Positions 42,395 to 51,290 are shown, numbered from the stretch's first letter. The stretch is DNA of 60,476 bases from Spirosoma spitsbergense DSM 19989 (GCF_000374085.1 NZ_KB893560.1:1-60476); one strand, 5' to 3'. Numbers and translations: made by a program. The notes: a model not told the origin generated them from the letters alone.

Positions 42395-45300
42395 CTACGC
42401 CCGCTGTACCGTAACGCGTAGCTGGAACTCATCCATTTCGATTTCTGCTACCGCATTCGCGTCTGTGGTGCCATTCAGGTTATTAACCAAATCGAGCGAT
42501 ACTGCCTGTACTTCCTGGCAGATGTACACCTTATTGGCTTCGATGGCATTGGCCAGGGTTTCGTCGTTCCGTTCCAGTTGAATCCTGATTTTGTCGGTTA
42601 CCTGGAAGTCACTGTCTTTACGCAGGTTCTGAATGCGGTTCACAAAATCACGGGCAATTCCTTCTCCGCGTAGCTCATCCGTCAGGTTCACATCCAGCGC
42701 AACGGTTAATCCACCATCACTAGCCACAAGCCAGCCCGGAATATCTTCCGTCACGATTTCGACATCGGCCAGTGATAAGGTACCCACGGGCGATTGCCAG
42801 CTACCCACCGTCTCCAGTTCTTTCAGCTGATTATCCGTCATAGCGGTAATGATGGTTGCCACCTCCTTCATCTGTTTACCAAACTTAGGACCAAGGGCTT
42901 TGAAGTTAGGCTTCACTCGCTTTTTCAGAATACCACTGGCATCATCGACAAACTCAATGGCTTTCACGTTCACCTCCGACATAACGATGAGCGATACGTG
43001 CTCAATTTGCCGACGGGTATCAGCATTCAATACCGGAATCAACACCCGGCTCAGCGGTTGTCTGACCTTTAATTTGTGTCCTTTCCGTAACGAATGCACC
43101 AGCGACGATACCTGCTGGGCCAACTCCATCGAACGCTCCAGTTCTGTATCAATCAAAGCCTGTTCTGCCATCGGGAAATCCGTCAGGTGTACCGACGTTG
43201 CCTCCGGGTTCAGGTTGCGGTAGAGCCAGTCCGCATAAAACGGCGCGATAGGCGACATTAACTGCGTTACCGTTGAGAGGCACTCGTGCAGCGTTTCGTA
43301 AGCCGCCCGTTTGTCGGGGGTCATTTCACCGTCGGACGCGACCCCGGACCAGAAGCGCCGGCGCGACAGGCGAACGTACCAGTTCGATAACTGGTCGTTG
43401 ACAAATTCCTGAACGGCCCGGCCTGCTTTGGTTGGGTTATACGTTTCAAACTGCTCTTCTACTTCCAGTATCAGCGATTGTAGTTTGGATATAATCCAGC
43501 GGTCAAGCTCCGGGCGTTCGGCTACGGGCACGGTGCGCCCGGAAAAGGAGAAGGCATCCAGGTTGGCGTAAAGCGCAAAGAAATTATAGGTATTCGACAA
43601 CGTGCCAAACAGTTTCCGTTGCACTTCGCCAATGCCTTCGCTGTTGAATTTGAGGTTGTCCCACGGTTCGGCGTTGGTAATCATATACCAGCGCGTGGCG
43701 TCGGGACCGTACTTCGCCAGTGTTTCGAACGGATCGACAGCATTACCCAGCCGCTTCGACATTTTGTTCCCGTTTTTGTCTAGCACCAGGCCGGTTGATA
43801 CGACATTTTTGAAGGCAACCGAATCGAAGAGCATCCCCGCAATGGCGTGGAGGGTAAAGAACCAGCCCCGCGTCTGGTCCACCCCTTCCGAGATGAAATC
43901 GGCCGGAAACGCTTTGGCGAACACGTCCTTATTCTCGAACGGATAATGCCATTGCGCATAGGGCATTGCCCCCGAATCGAACCAGACGTCGATCAGGTCA
44001 GGTTCGCGCTGCATAAGTTGACCACTTTCCGACACAAAATAAATTTCGTCTGAATAAGGACGGTGGAGGTCGTAGCTCCCGTTGGTATGCGCGTTTAAAA
44101 ACGCGGTGTTCTTATCAATGTAAGGCTGGTATTTAGTTTTGCCTTCCCGAACCCATTCGCTCATTTGCTCATTCGCTAACTCACTCATTGAGATGAGTTC
44201 CGCAACTGAACCGATGCATACCTCTTCCTGGCGACCGCCAACGGCAGATTCGCTCCGCCAGATGGGTAACGGTGTACCCCAGAAGCGGCTGCGGCTCAGG
44301 TTCCAGTCCACGAGGTTTTCGAGCCAGTTGCCAAAGCGGCCCGTTCCGGTGCTTTCGGGTTGCCAGTTGATGGTTTTGTTGAGTTCGACCAGTCGGTCTT
44401 TTTTGGCCGTTGTCCGGATAAACCAGCTATCGAGCGGATAATACAAAATGGGTTTGTCTGTGCGCCAGCAGTGCGGGTAGGGGTGTTCGTACTTCTCTAC
44501 CCGAAAGGCTTTGTTTTCCTCTTTCAGTTGGATGGCAATCAGCACATCCGTCGGCTTGAAATCGGGGTCGGCCCGTTCTTCGTCGGAGTAATACTCTTCT
44601 TTTACGTAGCGACCCGCATAATCCGTGATTTCCGCTACGAACTGACCGTGTTTATCCACAATGGGGACATCTTTTCCCGTTTCGTCCTTCACCATAATGG
44701 GTGGGATGCCAGCCGCCTGCGCCACCCGAAAGTCGTCGGCCCCGAAGGTGGGAGAGGTATGCACGATACCGGTACCGTCTTCGGTCGTGACGAAATCGCC
44801 CAGGATAACGCGAAAAGCGGGTATTTCCGGCGTAACGTACGGCATCAATTGCTCGTACTCGATGCCTTCGAGAAACTTTCCTTTAAAGTCAGAAACAATG
44901 GCCCAGGGTATCACCGGTCCGGCGGTTGGTAAATACGTCCCAAAAGCCGGATCATTGGGCGAATCGACCTGCCCTTTCTCGTTCAGCCAGCGACTCACCA
45001 GGTTTTTGGCCAGCACCACGTGTACTGGAAGGTGGGTATACGGGTTAAACGTCTTCACCATCACGTAGTCGATGTTGGCGCCCACCGTCAGCGCTGAGTT
45101 GGCGGGCAACGTCCAGGGCGTAGTGGTCCAGGCCAGGATGAATATATCGGCATCCATCGAATCGAAAAAGAGGAAGCCCGATTTACCGGTGGGTTTCACC
45201 TTAAACTGAGCCACAACGGTGGTATCGCGTACGTCTTTGTACGTACCCGGCATGTTCAACTCGTGGGAGCTCAGGCCCGTTCCGGCCTTCGGCGAATACG

Positions 45301-45862
45301 GCTGAATGGTGTACCCTTTATACAACATTCGCTGCCCATCAACCTTTGTGTCATATAGTTGCTTGAGCAGCCACCAGACGGATTCTATGTACTCGTTTTT
45401 GTACGTGACGTACGGGTTGTCTAGGTCTACCCAGTAGCCCATTTTCTGGGTAAGGCCGTTCCACTGGTCCGTAAACCGCATGACCGTTTCGCGGCATTTC
45501 TGGTTGTATGCCTCAACGCTGATGGTTTTGCCAATATCGTCTTTGGTGATGCCCAGTTCTTTTTCGACCTGCAATTCGATGGGCAGGCCGTGCGTATCCC
45601 AGCCTCCTTTGCGCTCTACCTGAAAGCCCTGCAGGGTTTTGTAGCGGCAAAAAATATCTTTTATCGTCCGGGCCATCACATGGTGAATGCCGGGTGCTCC
45701 ATTGGCCGACGGCGGGCCTTCGTAAAATGTGTAGCCGGGTTGCCCATCGCGAATAGCGACGGACTGCTCAAACACCTGATTTTTATTCCAGTAAGTCAGC
45801 ACCTCGGCGGCTAGCTGTGCGTAATCGAGGGATTCGTATTGTTGGTACTTCACGACGGTCAT
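42395..45862 (-). CDS. ileS: Isoleucyl-tRNA synthetase
   Basis: The protein has 1155 residues. The class I signature is PSANGAPGIHHVMA (HIGH equivalent HHVM). A large editing domain follows (LAWTTTPWTLPANSALTVG; VHTSPTFGADDF). The KMSKS motif is KNGNKMSKRLGNAVDPFE. The anticodon-binding region follows, then the long C-terminal domain of the eukaryote-like IleRS2 branch, which often resists mupirocin; the branch is inferred from length and the HHVM form. Residues near 575-590, coded by 44153-44192, derive from an octamer repeat arm. A promoter and a terminator-like hairpin precede the start (45868-45954). Confidence 0.95.
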   Translation of the reverse strand: MTVVKYQQYESLDYAQLAAEVLTYWNKNQVFEQSVAIRDGQPGYTFYEGPPSANGAPGIHHVMARTIKDIFCRYKTLQGFQVERKGGWDTHGLPIELQVEKELGITKDDIGKTISVEAYNQKCRETVMRFTDQWNGLTQKMGYWVDLDNPYVTYKNEYIESVWWLLKQLYDTKVDGQRMLYKGYTIQPYSPKAGTGLSSHELNMPGTYKDVRDTTVVAQFKVKPTGKSGFLFFDSMDADIFILAWTTTPWTLPANSALTVGANIDYVMVKTFNPYTHLPVHVVLAKNLVSRWLNEKGQVDSPNDPAFGTYLPTAGPVIPWAIVSDFKGKFLEGIEYEQLMPYVTPEIPAFRVILGDFVTTEDGTGIVHTSPTFGADDFRVAQAAGIPPIMVKDETGKDVPIVDKHGQFVAEITDYAGRYVKEEYYSDEERADPDFKPTDVLIAIQLKEENKAFRVEKYEHPYPHCWRTDKPILYYPLDSWFIRTTAKKDRLVELNKTINWQPESTGTGRFGNWLENLVDWNLSRSRFWGTPLPIWRSESAVGGRQEEVCIGSVAELISMSELANEQMSEWVREGKTKYQPYIDKNTAFLNAHTNGSYDLHRPYSDEIYFVSESGQLMQREPDLIDVWFDSGAMPYAQWHYPFENKDVFAKAFPADFISEGVDQTRGWFFTLHAIAGMLFDSVAFKNVVSTGLVLDKNGNKMSKRLGNAVDPFETLAKYGPDATRWYMITNAEPWDNLKFNSEGIGEVQRKLFGTLSNTYNFFALYANLDAFSFSGRTVPVAERPELDRWIISKLQSLILEVEEQFETYNPTKAGRAVQEFVNDQLSNWYVRLSRRRFWSGVASDGEMTPDKRAAYETLHECLSTVTQLMSPIAPFYADWLYRNLNPEATSVHLTDFPMAEQALIDTELERSMELAQQVSSLVHSLRKGHKLKVRQPLSRVLIPVLNADTRRQIEHVSLIVMSEVNVKAIEFVDDASGILKKRVKPNFKALGPKFGKQMKEVATIITAMTDNQLKELETVGSWQSPVGTLSLADVEIVTEDIPGWLVASDGGLTVALDVNLTDELRGEGIARDFVNRIQNLRKDSDFQVTDKIRIQLERNDETLANAIEANKVYICQEVQAVSLDLVNNLNGTTDANAVAEIEMDEFQLRVTVQRA
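44153..44192. repeat. CATTCGCT octamer arm inside ileS
   Basis: CATTCGCT, CATTTGCT, CATTCGCT, AACTCACT and CATTGAG follow in 8-base steps. The same octamers form the right arms of the intergenic hairpins at 38363-38402 and 14899-14940. Here they are read in frame (minus strand) as SMSELANEQMSEW. The place is a variable loop of IleRS between two conserved blocks, which may explain why it is tolerated. Confidence 0.65.
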
Positions 45863-45867
45863 AAGCG

Positions 45868-45909
45868 AAAAAACGCGCGCCCTGCATACGGATTGTCAAC
45901 GGGCGTGCG
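45868..45909 (-). terminator. Terminator-like hairpin in the ileS leader (candidate attenuator)
   Basis: On the minus strand CGCACGCCC (45909-45901) pairs with GGGCGCGCG (45882-45874) with one A-C mismatch and is followed by U6 (45873-45868). The U-run ends five bases before the ileS ATG at 45862. An intrinsic terminator between promoter and start codon suggests attenuation. No T-box or antiterminator structure was recognised. Confidence 0.6.
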
Positions 45910-45923
45910 GGTAAAATTAGCGG

Positions 45924-45954
45924 CAAAGATACGGAAACGACGGGAGCCGGAAAA
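45924..45954 (-). promoter_or_regulatory. Candidate promoter of ileS
   Basis: On the minus strand TATCTTTG (45931-45924) matches TAnnTTTG exactly, and TTTT (45954-45951) lies 19 bases upstream where TTTG is expected. The transcript would start near 45917, upstream of the leader hairpin. Confidence 0.55.
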
Positions 45955-46090
45955 CCTGTCGGCTGTATACGGTCGGGTCAACGGGCCGTCCACATGTCAA
46001 CACCAGACAGTGGGTGTACGGTTCAACGTACCCATCAGGTGTATCTACAGGGGGGGAACTGTGTTATACGGATGTTTGAGCGACGCTGGC

Positions 46091-47899
46091 TTATTTCTTC
46101 CCTTTAATGACTGGTTCGGTCGCTTTCAGATAAGGTACTAATTTGGTGGCCAACTGCCGATAGCCTTCAGCGTTGGGATGCAGGCCGTCACCGAATAGCG
46201 ACTCGTTGATTTTACTATCGGGCTGTAAGAACATGGTGCCCGGCTGAATGAACGTTGCGTTTAGTTCGCCTGCTACCTGGGCGATGCGATGGTTCAGAGC
46301 TGCCACCCGCCCTTCCAGTTGTTGGCGGGGTAATATGCCAATCAACAAAATATCGGCATTGGGCTGTCGGGCCTGTATAGCCCGTATCAGAAAGGCAAGA
46401 CCGTCACTGATTTCTGCGTCTGTGTTGAGTTGCAGGTTGTTGGTGCCAATCATCAGCATAATTTGGGCTGGGGCATAACCATCCAGTTCCCCGTGGTAAA
46501 CCCGCCAAAGCACGTTTTCAATCCGGTCCCAGCCATAGCCCATATTTTGAACGCCCAGGGGTTTCATGACCGCATTCCAGCTATCGGCTCCCCTTGCCGG
46601 GGCCCCCTGGGGTTCACCCCCCCAGAAATGGGTTATGGAGTTACCGAAGAAAAGAATGCGGGGTGGTTTATTTTTCAGCCGGTCCAAAATGTCGTTGTGC
46701 CTAGTTTCCCAGTCATATACATTGGCATCCCGGTATTGCGTTCGGGGCTTCATGGTGGACAGTTCACCGACGGGTTCGTTCAGGATAAAGCGAATGATGC
46801 GTTCATAGGCATCAGCGTATTGCTGCATGCCCAGGTCAGTAGGGTGGGTGCCATCTACCGTGGCATCGGCATCCAGATTAATGGCCGATTTGGGCAGGAG
46901 ATACAGCTTCTGAATGCCCTCGCTTTTCAGTTGCGCAAACGCCTGTTGCATCAACTCATTTACTTCCGTGTAAAGTCGCCGTCGGCCGGGGTTAAGGCCG
47001 CCCTCCGAATACCCCGCGTGTTCAACCAGCAGAATCGGCGTATTGGGTTTTTGTTTCCGGAGCGTTTTCACCGATTCACTAATCCGGGCTTTTATTTCGT
47101 CGGGTTTAATACCGACCGTTGCTACCAGGTTCGGCAGGCAGTCCAGCACATACAGTTTTGCGTCGATGTCCGGGAGCAACTCAACGACTTCTTTTTCCAG
47201 CCGACCATTGCCCGAAAAGCCGAGGTTGATAACGGGCCGGTCAAGTTTGCGCCCCAGAATAGCGGTCCAGGCCATACCCGGCCGCGAGGCACAGGCACCC
47301 TGCGCAATGGACGTGCCGTAAATAACGATGGGCTTATCGTTCCGAACGGGCAACGGTGTTAGCGTTACACCCGTCGGTACTCCGATTTCGAGCCACTGAA
47401 CGGAGTTATATAAAGGCAGGTAAAGTCGGTATTCACGCCCTTTTTTATGGTAGGCATCGTTCGGCTCCAGGTTGGTAAACCGGTATTGAATGGTATCCCC
47501 AAACGTGTATTTACCCGCACACCAAAGCGCGTCGCCGTCGCTGTTTACCCCGTACAAATCAACCCCGCTAACGCCCGTAGCGGGCATGTGCGGGAGTGCC
47601 TGTTTGCCTGAAACCGTGTATCGGACTACAACCTGGTCTGTACTGGCCCGAAACCGGATCATCAGCCCGGCTGCATTATGCGCTAAGTTCCATACCACTG
47701 GGCGAACGCTTTTTTCGGCCTTAGCGGGTAGCCTGTCGTAGGGGTTCTGGACATCCTTCCCCGACCATCCCTGCCCTTCAATAACGGGTATAGTGCTCTG
47801 GGCAGGATTCCACCAAACATAGTCCGTTACCGGTTGGGCAAGGATGATCAGGTTCGCTGAACAAAGGAATGCGACTAAAATGAGTACTATTTTTTTCAT
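46091..47899 (-). CDS. Secreted protein with two SGNH/GDSL hydrolase modules
   Basis: The protein has 602 residues with a signal peptide (~1-21). Residues ~25-190 are the GxDLY-type SGNH N-terminal beta domain (VSGVDLYGVNSDG). The first hydrolase module (~195-375) has IVIYGTSIAQGACAS, GFSGNGRLEKEV and a HPTDLGMQQYADA His block. The second (~415-595) has RILFFGNSITHFWGG, an MIGTNNL block and GDGLHPNAEGYRQLA. Each module keeps the Ser, Gly, Asn and Asp-x-x-His set, so both may be active esterases. Such enzymes often remove acetyl or acyl groups from glycans. It stands alone; the target is unknown. Confidence 0.88.
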   Translation of the reverse strand: MKKIVLILVAFLCSANLIILAQPVTDYVWWNPAQSTIPVIEGQGWSGKDVQNPYDRLPAKAEKSVRPVVWNLAHNAAGLMIRFRASTDQVVVRYTVSGKQALPHMPATGVSGVDLYGVNSDGDALWCAGKYTFGDTIQYRFTNLEPNDAYHKKGREYRLYLPLYNSVQWLEIGVPTGVTLTPLPVRNDKPIVIYGTSIAQGACASRPGMAWTAILGRKLDRPVINLGFSGNGRLEKEVVELLPDIDAKLYVLDCLPNLVATVGIKPDEIKARISESVKTLRKQKPNTPILLVEHAGYSEGGLNPGRRRLYTEVNELMQQAFAQLKSEGIQKLYLLPKSAINLDADATVDGTHPTDLGMQQYADAYERIIRFILNEPVGELSTMKPRTQYRDANVYDWETRHNDILDRLKNKPPRILFFGNSITHFWGGEPQGAPARGADSWNAVMKPLGVQNMGYGWDRIENVLWRVYHGELDGYAPAQIMLMIGTNNLQLNTDAEISDGLAFLIRAIQARQPNADILLIGILPRQQLEGRVAALNHRIAQVAGELNATFIQPGTMFLQPDSKINESLFGDGLHPNAEGYRQLATKLVPYLKATEPVIKGKK

Positions 47900-48027
47900 G
47901 AGTAACCGTGAAGGGTAGGAGTTACGCGAAACGAAACCAGACAGTCAGAACGTGTTCTGATTGATGAAAGGCAAGTATAGGCAACTACTAATGTGATTTT
48001 GATGCATAAGGGTACGAATTCCGCCCT

Positions 48028-48035
48028 TATTTTTG
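48028..48035 (+). promoter_or_regulatory. Candidate -7 box giving a near-leaderless eboA transcript
   Basis: TATTTTTG matches TAnnTTTG and lies 4 bases before the ATG at 48040, an arrangement like that of argS. No -33 box at the normal spacing was found. Confidence 0.35.
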
Positions 48036-48039
48036 TCCT

Positions 48040-48714
48040 ATGACTATCTCCCAAATGAGCCAGACGCTGTTTTACCTCATTGAACAGCAAGCTAACAGCG
48101 AAAAAGCGGTCACCTACCTGCGTCAGCAGACGGATGCGTTACAGGCTGAACCAAAGAACGCTACCTTCTATCGTGTGTTCACAGCTTTGCCGCGTTTTGT
48201 AGGTAAACAACCCATTGAGGTTCCGGCCGACATGGCTTTCGCACTGGAGCGCGTTCGGCCAGGATTCACGGTGACGGGGTGGACGCTGGATCGGCTGGCA
48301 CGGGTCTGGTGGTTACTTCAACTGCCGGTCGATGATCAGACTGCGTACGTCAACACCATCAGCCAGCTTTTTAAGGCGGGCGAACTCAATGAGCTGGTGG
48401 CTCTTTACTCGGCCCTGCCGGTATTGGCTCATCCGGAAGCCTGGCGGTTTCAGGCAACCGAAGGCATTCGGAATAATATTGCCGATGTACAATCGGCTAT
48501 TATGCTGCACAATCCATATCCACGGGATTATTTCGACGAGGCAGCCTGGAATCAGATGGTGCTGAAAGCCTTCTTTACGGATAAAGACGTTACGCAGATT
48601 ACCGGATTGAATGAACGCAAAAACGCCCGGCTCGCTCAAACGTTGGCGGACTATGCCGCCGAACGCCGGGCTGCCGGGCGCAGTTTACCCCCTCACATTG
48701 AGGAGTTGATGTAA
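48040..48714 (+). CDS. eboA: EboA family protein
   Basis: The protein has 224 residues, all helical by appearance. Blocks WTLDRLARVWWLLQLP, FKAGELNELVALYSALPVLAHPEAW, ATEGIRNNIADVQSAIMLHNPYPRDYFDEAAWNQMVLKAFF and LNERKNARLAQTLADYAAERRAAGR match the EboA family. EboA belongs to the ebo cluster, reported in cyanobacteria to help export a scytonemin precursor to the periplasm and widespread in Bacteroidota; its own reaction is not known. eboB and eboC lie at 50285-52165 on the same strand, separated by two minus-strand envelope genes. The assignment rests on motif recall plus these neighbours. Confidence 0.8.
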   Translation: MTISQMSQTLFYLIEQQANSEKAVTYLRQQTDALQAEPKNATFYRVFTALPRFVGKQPIEVPADMAFALERVRPGFTVTGWTLDRLARVWWLLQLPVDDQTAYVNTISQLFKAGELNELVALYSALPVLAHPEAWRFQATEGIRNNIADVQSAIMLHNPYPRDYFDEAAWNQMVLKAFFTDKDVTQITGLNERKNARLAQTLADYAAERRAAGRSLPPHIEELM

Positions 48715-48715
48715 G

Positions 48716-48771
48716 GTTTATGGCTGGCTGATGCATATGAAAAGTAATGTTTGCGTCAGCCAACCATAAAC
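48716..48771. terminator. Long hairpin between convergent eboA and membrane-protein genes
   Basis: The arms (48716-48734 and 48753-48771) pair over 19 bases with two mismatches; the outer part is GTTTATGG with CCATAAAC. No long U-tract follows on either strand. The place between convergent genes suggests a shared transcription end. Confidence 0.5.
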
Positions 48772-48785
48772 TGAAAACACCAACC

Positions 48786-49439
48786 TTAGTGGAACCGGTA
48801 CGAAATACCGGCCGAAAGCATCAGCGATGGCGCGGAGTCTTTTAGCTGGTCGTAGTTGAAGAAGATGTTCTGGTATTGCGCCTGAATTTCGGCACCCAAC
48901 CCCTGCTCCCGTTTGCCATAGTATTTCAGCCCAATAGCGGGCGCGATGGCTCCTTTAAACCCATTTTTCTGATCGGATAATGGGCCAAAATAGTTTGTAT
49001 AATCAATGTAAGCACCACCACCCGCCATTTGTATGTAGGGTCGGATGGCATCAGCATTCCCGGCAAAATAATACGACAGGGAAGCCATAGCCGGAATTAC
49101 GGACAGCGTGCGGGTCTGCACGGCTGAAACTGACTGATTGTCGTATTGATATACCTGCCGGGGTATCCGCTGGCTTGTGTACTGATAACCGGTTTTGATG
49201 CCTACCGAAAACCGCTGCGGAAATAACCATTCCCCTTCCAGGGCCAGGTTGGTCGGCGATAGCTTGTCGATGTACCCTTTCTGACCACCCAATGGCATGG
49301 ATACACCGTATCGGGCGGCAATGTTGAATGTGACATAGCGATCATACAGGGACGATTCGCCGGAATAAATATTCTGATACTGTGCCCAGGCCGCAGTTGT
49401 CAGACTGAGCAGGGTAATGAGTGCAATGATACGTTTCAT
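48786..49439 (-). CDS. Outer-membrane beta-barrel protein
   Basis: The protein has 217 residues with a signal peptide (MKRIIALITLLSLTTAAWAQ). The rest is alternating beta strands with glycine turns (VTFNIAARYGVSMPLGG; SVGIKTGYQYTSQ; AMASLSYYFAGNADAIRPYIQMAGGGAYIDY) and a final aromatic residue block SLMLSAGISYRFH typical of barrel insertion. It fits the broad outer_membrane_beta-barrel (porin-like) families of Bacteroidota. Ligand or role cannot be told. It follows the DUF4136 lipoprotein after 6 bases, so the two form an envelope pair that splits eboA from eboB. Confidence 0.8.
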   Translation of the reverse strand: MKRIIALITLLSLTTAAWAQYQNIYSGESSLYDRYVTFNIAARYGVSMPLGGQKGYIDKLSPTNLALEGEWLFPQRFSVGIKTGYQYTSQRIPRQVYQYDNQSVSAVQTRTLSVIPAMASLSYYFAGNADAIRPYIQMAGGGAYIDYTNYFGPLSDQKNGFKGAIAPAIGLKYYGKREQGLGAEIQAQYQNIFFNYDQLKDSAPSLMLSAGISYRFH

Positions 49440-49445
49440 GATTTT

Positions 49446-50126
49446 TTATTGAGCAGCCTTCAAATAAGGCGATTGACTAAAAATGGCATTAGTAGCCGTA
49501 TTAACGGCCTGCGTGTCGGTAACATCGGATCCCCGCACTGTTGCATCGTAGATAACATTCAGTTGGGGTTTGTCGGTACCGGAAGTGGTGGGCGCATTTT
49601 TTAAATCGACCATCTGAATCTCCCAGTACTGTTCCGATACCTGATACGTGTAATAGCTTTGATAATAGGGCGAATAGCCATAGCCACCCAGCCCTCCGTA
49701 CCCATAGCCACCACCCCAGTAGTTTGAGTAGTAGGAATACGGATTCGACGCGATACCCGTGTACTGATTATCGACCCGGATAACGGCAACGCCCAGATCG
49801 GCGGGTTGGCCTTTCGCCACGCGCTGATACCCCCTGGCGGTCAGGGCTGCGGCTACATTCGAAACAAATTGATCGGCAACGCTACTCCGAACGGTCTGGT
49901 AGTTGTCATTCGACTGAATAACGACTGAGTCGGGCAGGCTGAACGTTTTATACTGACTAAAGTTGATCGAATTGTCGTAGTTGGTAATGTATACCGGGCT
50001 GTCAGCAGGGCTTAGATCATTAATGGCACTGTCGCGGCAACTGGTCAATACCCCACCTGCGGCCAGCAAAAGTAGGATCATCCAGATACTACCTTTCCCT
50101 ACTGTGTGTTGTTTACTTGTATTCAT
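49446..50126 (-). CDS. DUF4136-type lipoprotein
   Basis: The protein has 226 residues. A hydrophobic segment ends in GGVLTSC, a lipobox. The mature part has FSQYKTFSLPDSV, then VADQFVSNVAAALTARGYQRVAKGQPADLGVAVIRV, the normal blocks of DUF4136 lipoproteins. A Gly/Tyr-rich loop (~125-155, YYSNYWGGGYGYGG) is followed by YWEIQMVDLKNA and a conserved VIYDATVRG strand. DUF4136 proteins are common Bacteroidota and proteobacterial lipoproteins without a known reaction. The neighbouring barrel gene follows within 6 bases. Confidence 0.85.
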   Translation of the reverse strand: MNTSKQHTVGKGSIWMILLLLAAGGVLTSCRDSAINDLSPADSPVYITNYDNSINFSQYKTFSLPDSVVIQSNDNYQTVRSSVADQFVSNVAAALTARGYQRVAKGQPADLGVAVIRVDNQYTGIASNPYSYYSNYWGGGYGYGGLGGYGYSPYYQSYYTYQVSEQYWEIQMVDLKNAPTTSGTDKPQLNVIYDATVRGSDVTDTQAVNTATNAIFSQSPYLKAAQ

Positions 50127-50284
50127 ACGTTTATTTGTTGTCTATCTATAAAACGAATAGACTATGATGAAGGTTATAGAATTGCATTAAAATCTGCCTA
50201 AAAATCATATGGGTAGAAGACAGATTTTTAAGAACTTTGCCCGCTCATTACCGCACAGGCCAACGCGGTTAACCCAGACGTATT

Positions 50285-51217
50285 ATGGATTTTATAGATT
50301 CCATTCGCGGTATGTCGTTTTTCGATATGCACGTTCATATGACCTCCCGAACCACCGACGATTATCAGGCTATGGCCGATGCAGGTGTGGTTGCCCTGAT
50401 TGAACCCGCTTTCTGGCTGGGGCAACCTCGCACGGGTATCGACTCTTTCCGCGATTATTTTGCCAGTCTCGTCGGATGGGAGCGATTTCGGGCGTCGCAG
50501 TTTGGTATTCGGCATTATTGTACCATCGGTCTGAACTCCAAAGAAGCCAATCAGGAAGAGCTGGCTGAGCAGGTCATGGAAATCCTGCCGCTCTTCATCT
50601 ACAAAGAAGGCGTGGTGGGCGTAGGTGAAATTGGGTTCGATGACCAGACAGCCGCCGAAGAGAAATATTACCGGGCGCAACTGGACCTGGCCAAAGAAGC
50701 GGGTCTGCCCGTACAGATCCATACGCCCCACCGGGATAAAAAACAGGGTACTATCCGTAGTATGGAAATTGCGCTGGAACACGGTCTGGAGCCGGGCATG
50801 GTGATCGTTGATCATAACAATGAAGAAACGGTTCGGGACGTGCTCGACCGGGGCTTCTGGGCGGGCTTTACCATTTATCCGTTCACCAAAATGGGTAATG
50901 AGCGTATGGTAGAGATTGTGAAGCAGTATGGACCGGAACGTATCATGATCAACTCCGCTGCCGACTGGGGTATCAGCGATCCGTTGGCCGTACCCAAAAC
51001 AGCCGCCCTGATGAAGCAGCGTGGTATTTCGGACGAAGCTATCAAACTCGTAACGTTTACGAATGCCGTTACGGCCTTTGCACAGAGTGGCCAGCTTAGT
51101 CTGGAAGAACTTACCCAGCCCATCGGCATCGACCAGAGTCAGCGTTTCAATGGTAGTTCTGTACTGCGTGGCGGTCAGGCACCGAGGGTAGATAAAGAAT
51201 CAACGATAATTAAATAA
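50285..51217 (+). CDS. eboB: EboB, TatD-family metal-dependent hydrolase
   Basis: The protein has 310 residues. An amidohydrolase-fold start is FFDMHVHMTSRTTDDY (HxH), followed by GVVGVGEIGFDDQTAAEEKYY with the catalytic Glu, GLPVQIHTPHRDKKQGT with metal His, MVIVDHNNEETV and INSAADWGISDPLAVPK with the last Asp. These features give the TatD family, and the TatD-like branch with MTSRTTDDYQAMADAGV belongs to EboB. A UbiA-type gene follows after 72 bases and eboA lies upstream, so the ebo assignment is supported by context. Substrate is unknown. Confidence 0.85.
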   Translation: MDFIDSIRGMSFFDMHVHMTSRTTDDYQAMADAGVVALIEPAFWLGQPRTGIDSFRDYFASLVGWERFRASQFGIRHYCTIGLNSKEANQEELAEQVMEILPLFIYKEGVVGVGEIGFDDQTAAEEKYYRAQLDLAKEAGLPVQIHTPHRDKKQGTIRSMEIALEHGLEPGMVIVDHNNEETVRDVLDRGFWAGFTIYPFTKMGNERMVEIVKQYGPERIMINSAADWGISDPLAVPKTAALMKQRGISDEAIKLVTFTNAVTAFAQSGQLSLEELTQPIGIDQSQRFNGSSVLRGGQAPRVDKESTIIK

Positions 51218-51290
51218 TGGTGAACGGGTGAAAGAGCGATTACTGCCGAATAGCTTTTGCTCTTTCACCCGTTCACTCTTTCGCTCTTTA
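51218..51290. repeat. Octamer hairpin between eboB and eboC
   Basis: GTGAACGGGTGAAAGAGC (51220-51237) and its perfect complement (51259-51276) give an 18-bp stem, with further CTC/TTT octamers up to the eboC ATG. The loop contains GAATAGCTT, as in the hairpin at 38307-38402. In mRNA the stem would stand between two co-directional genes. Confidence 0.7.

Noticed and set aside
45863..46090. T-box riboswitch for ileS
   Set aside because: No T-box word (AGGGUGGNACCGCG-like) or specifier stem could be found, only a simple terminator hairpin.
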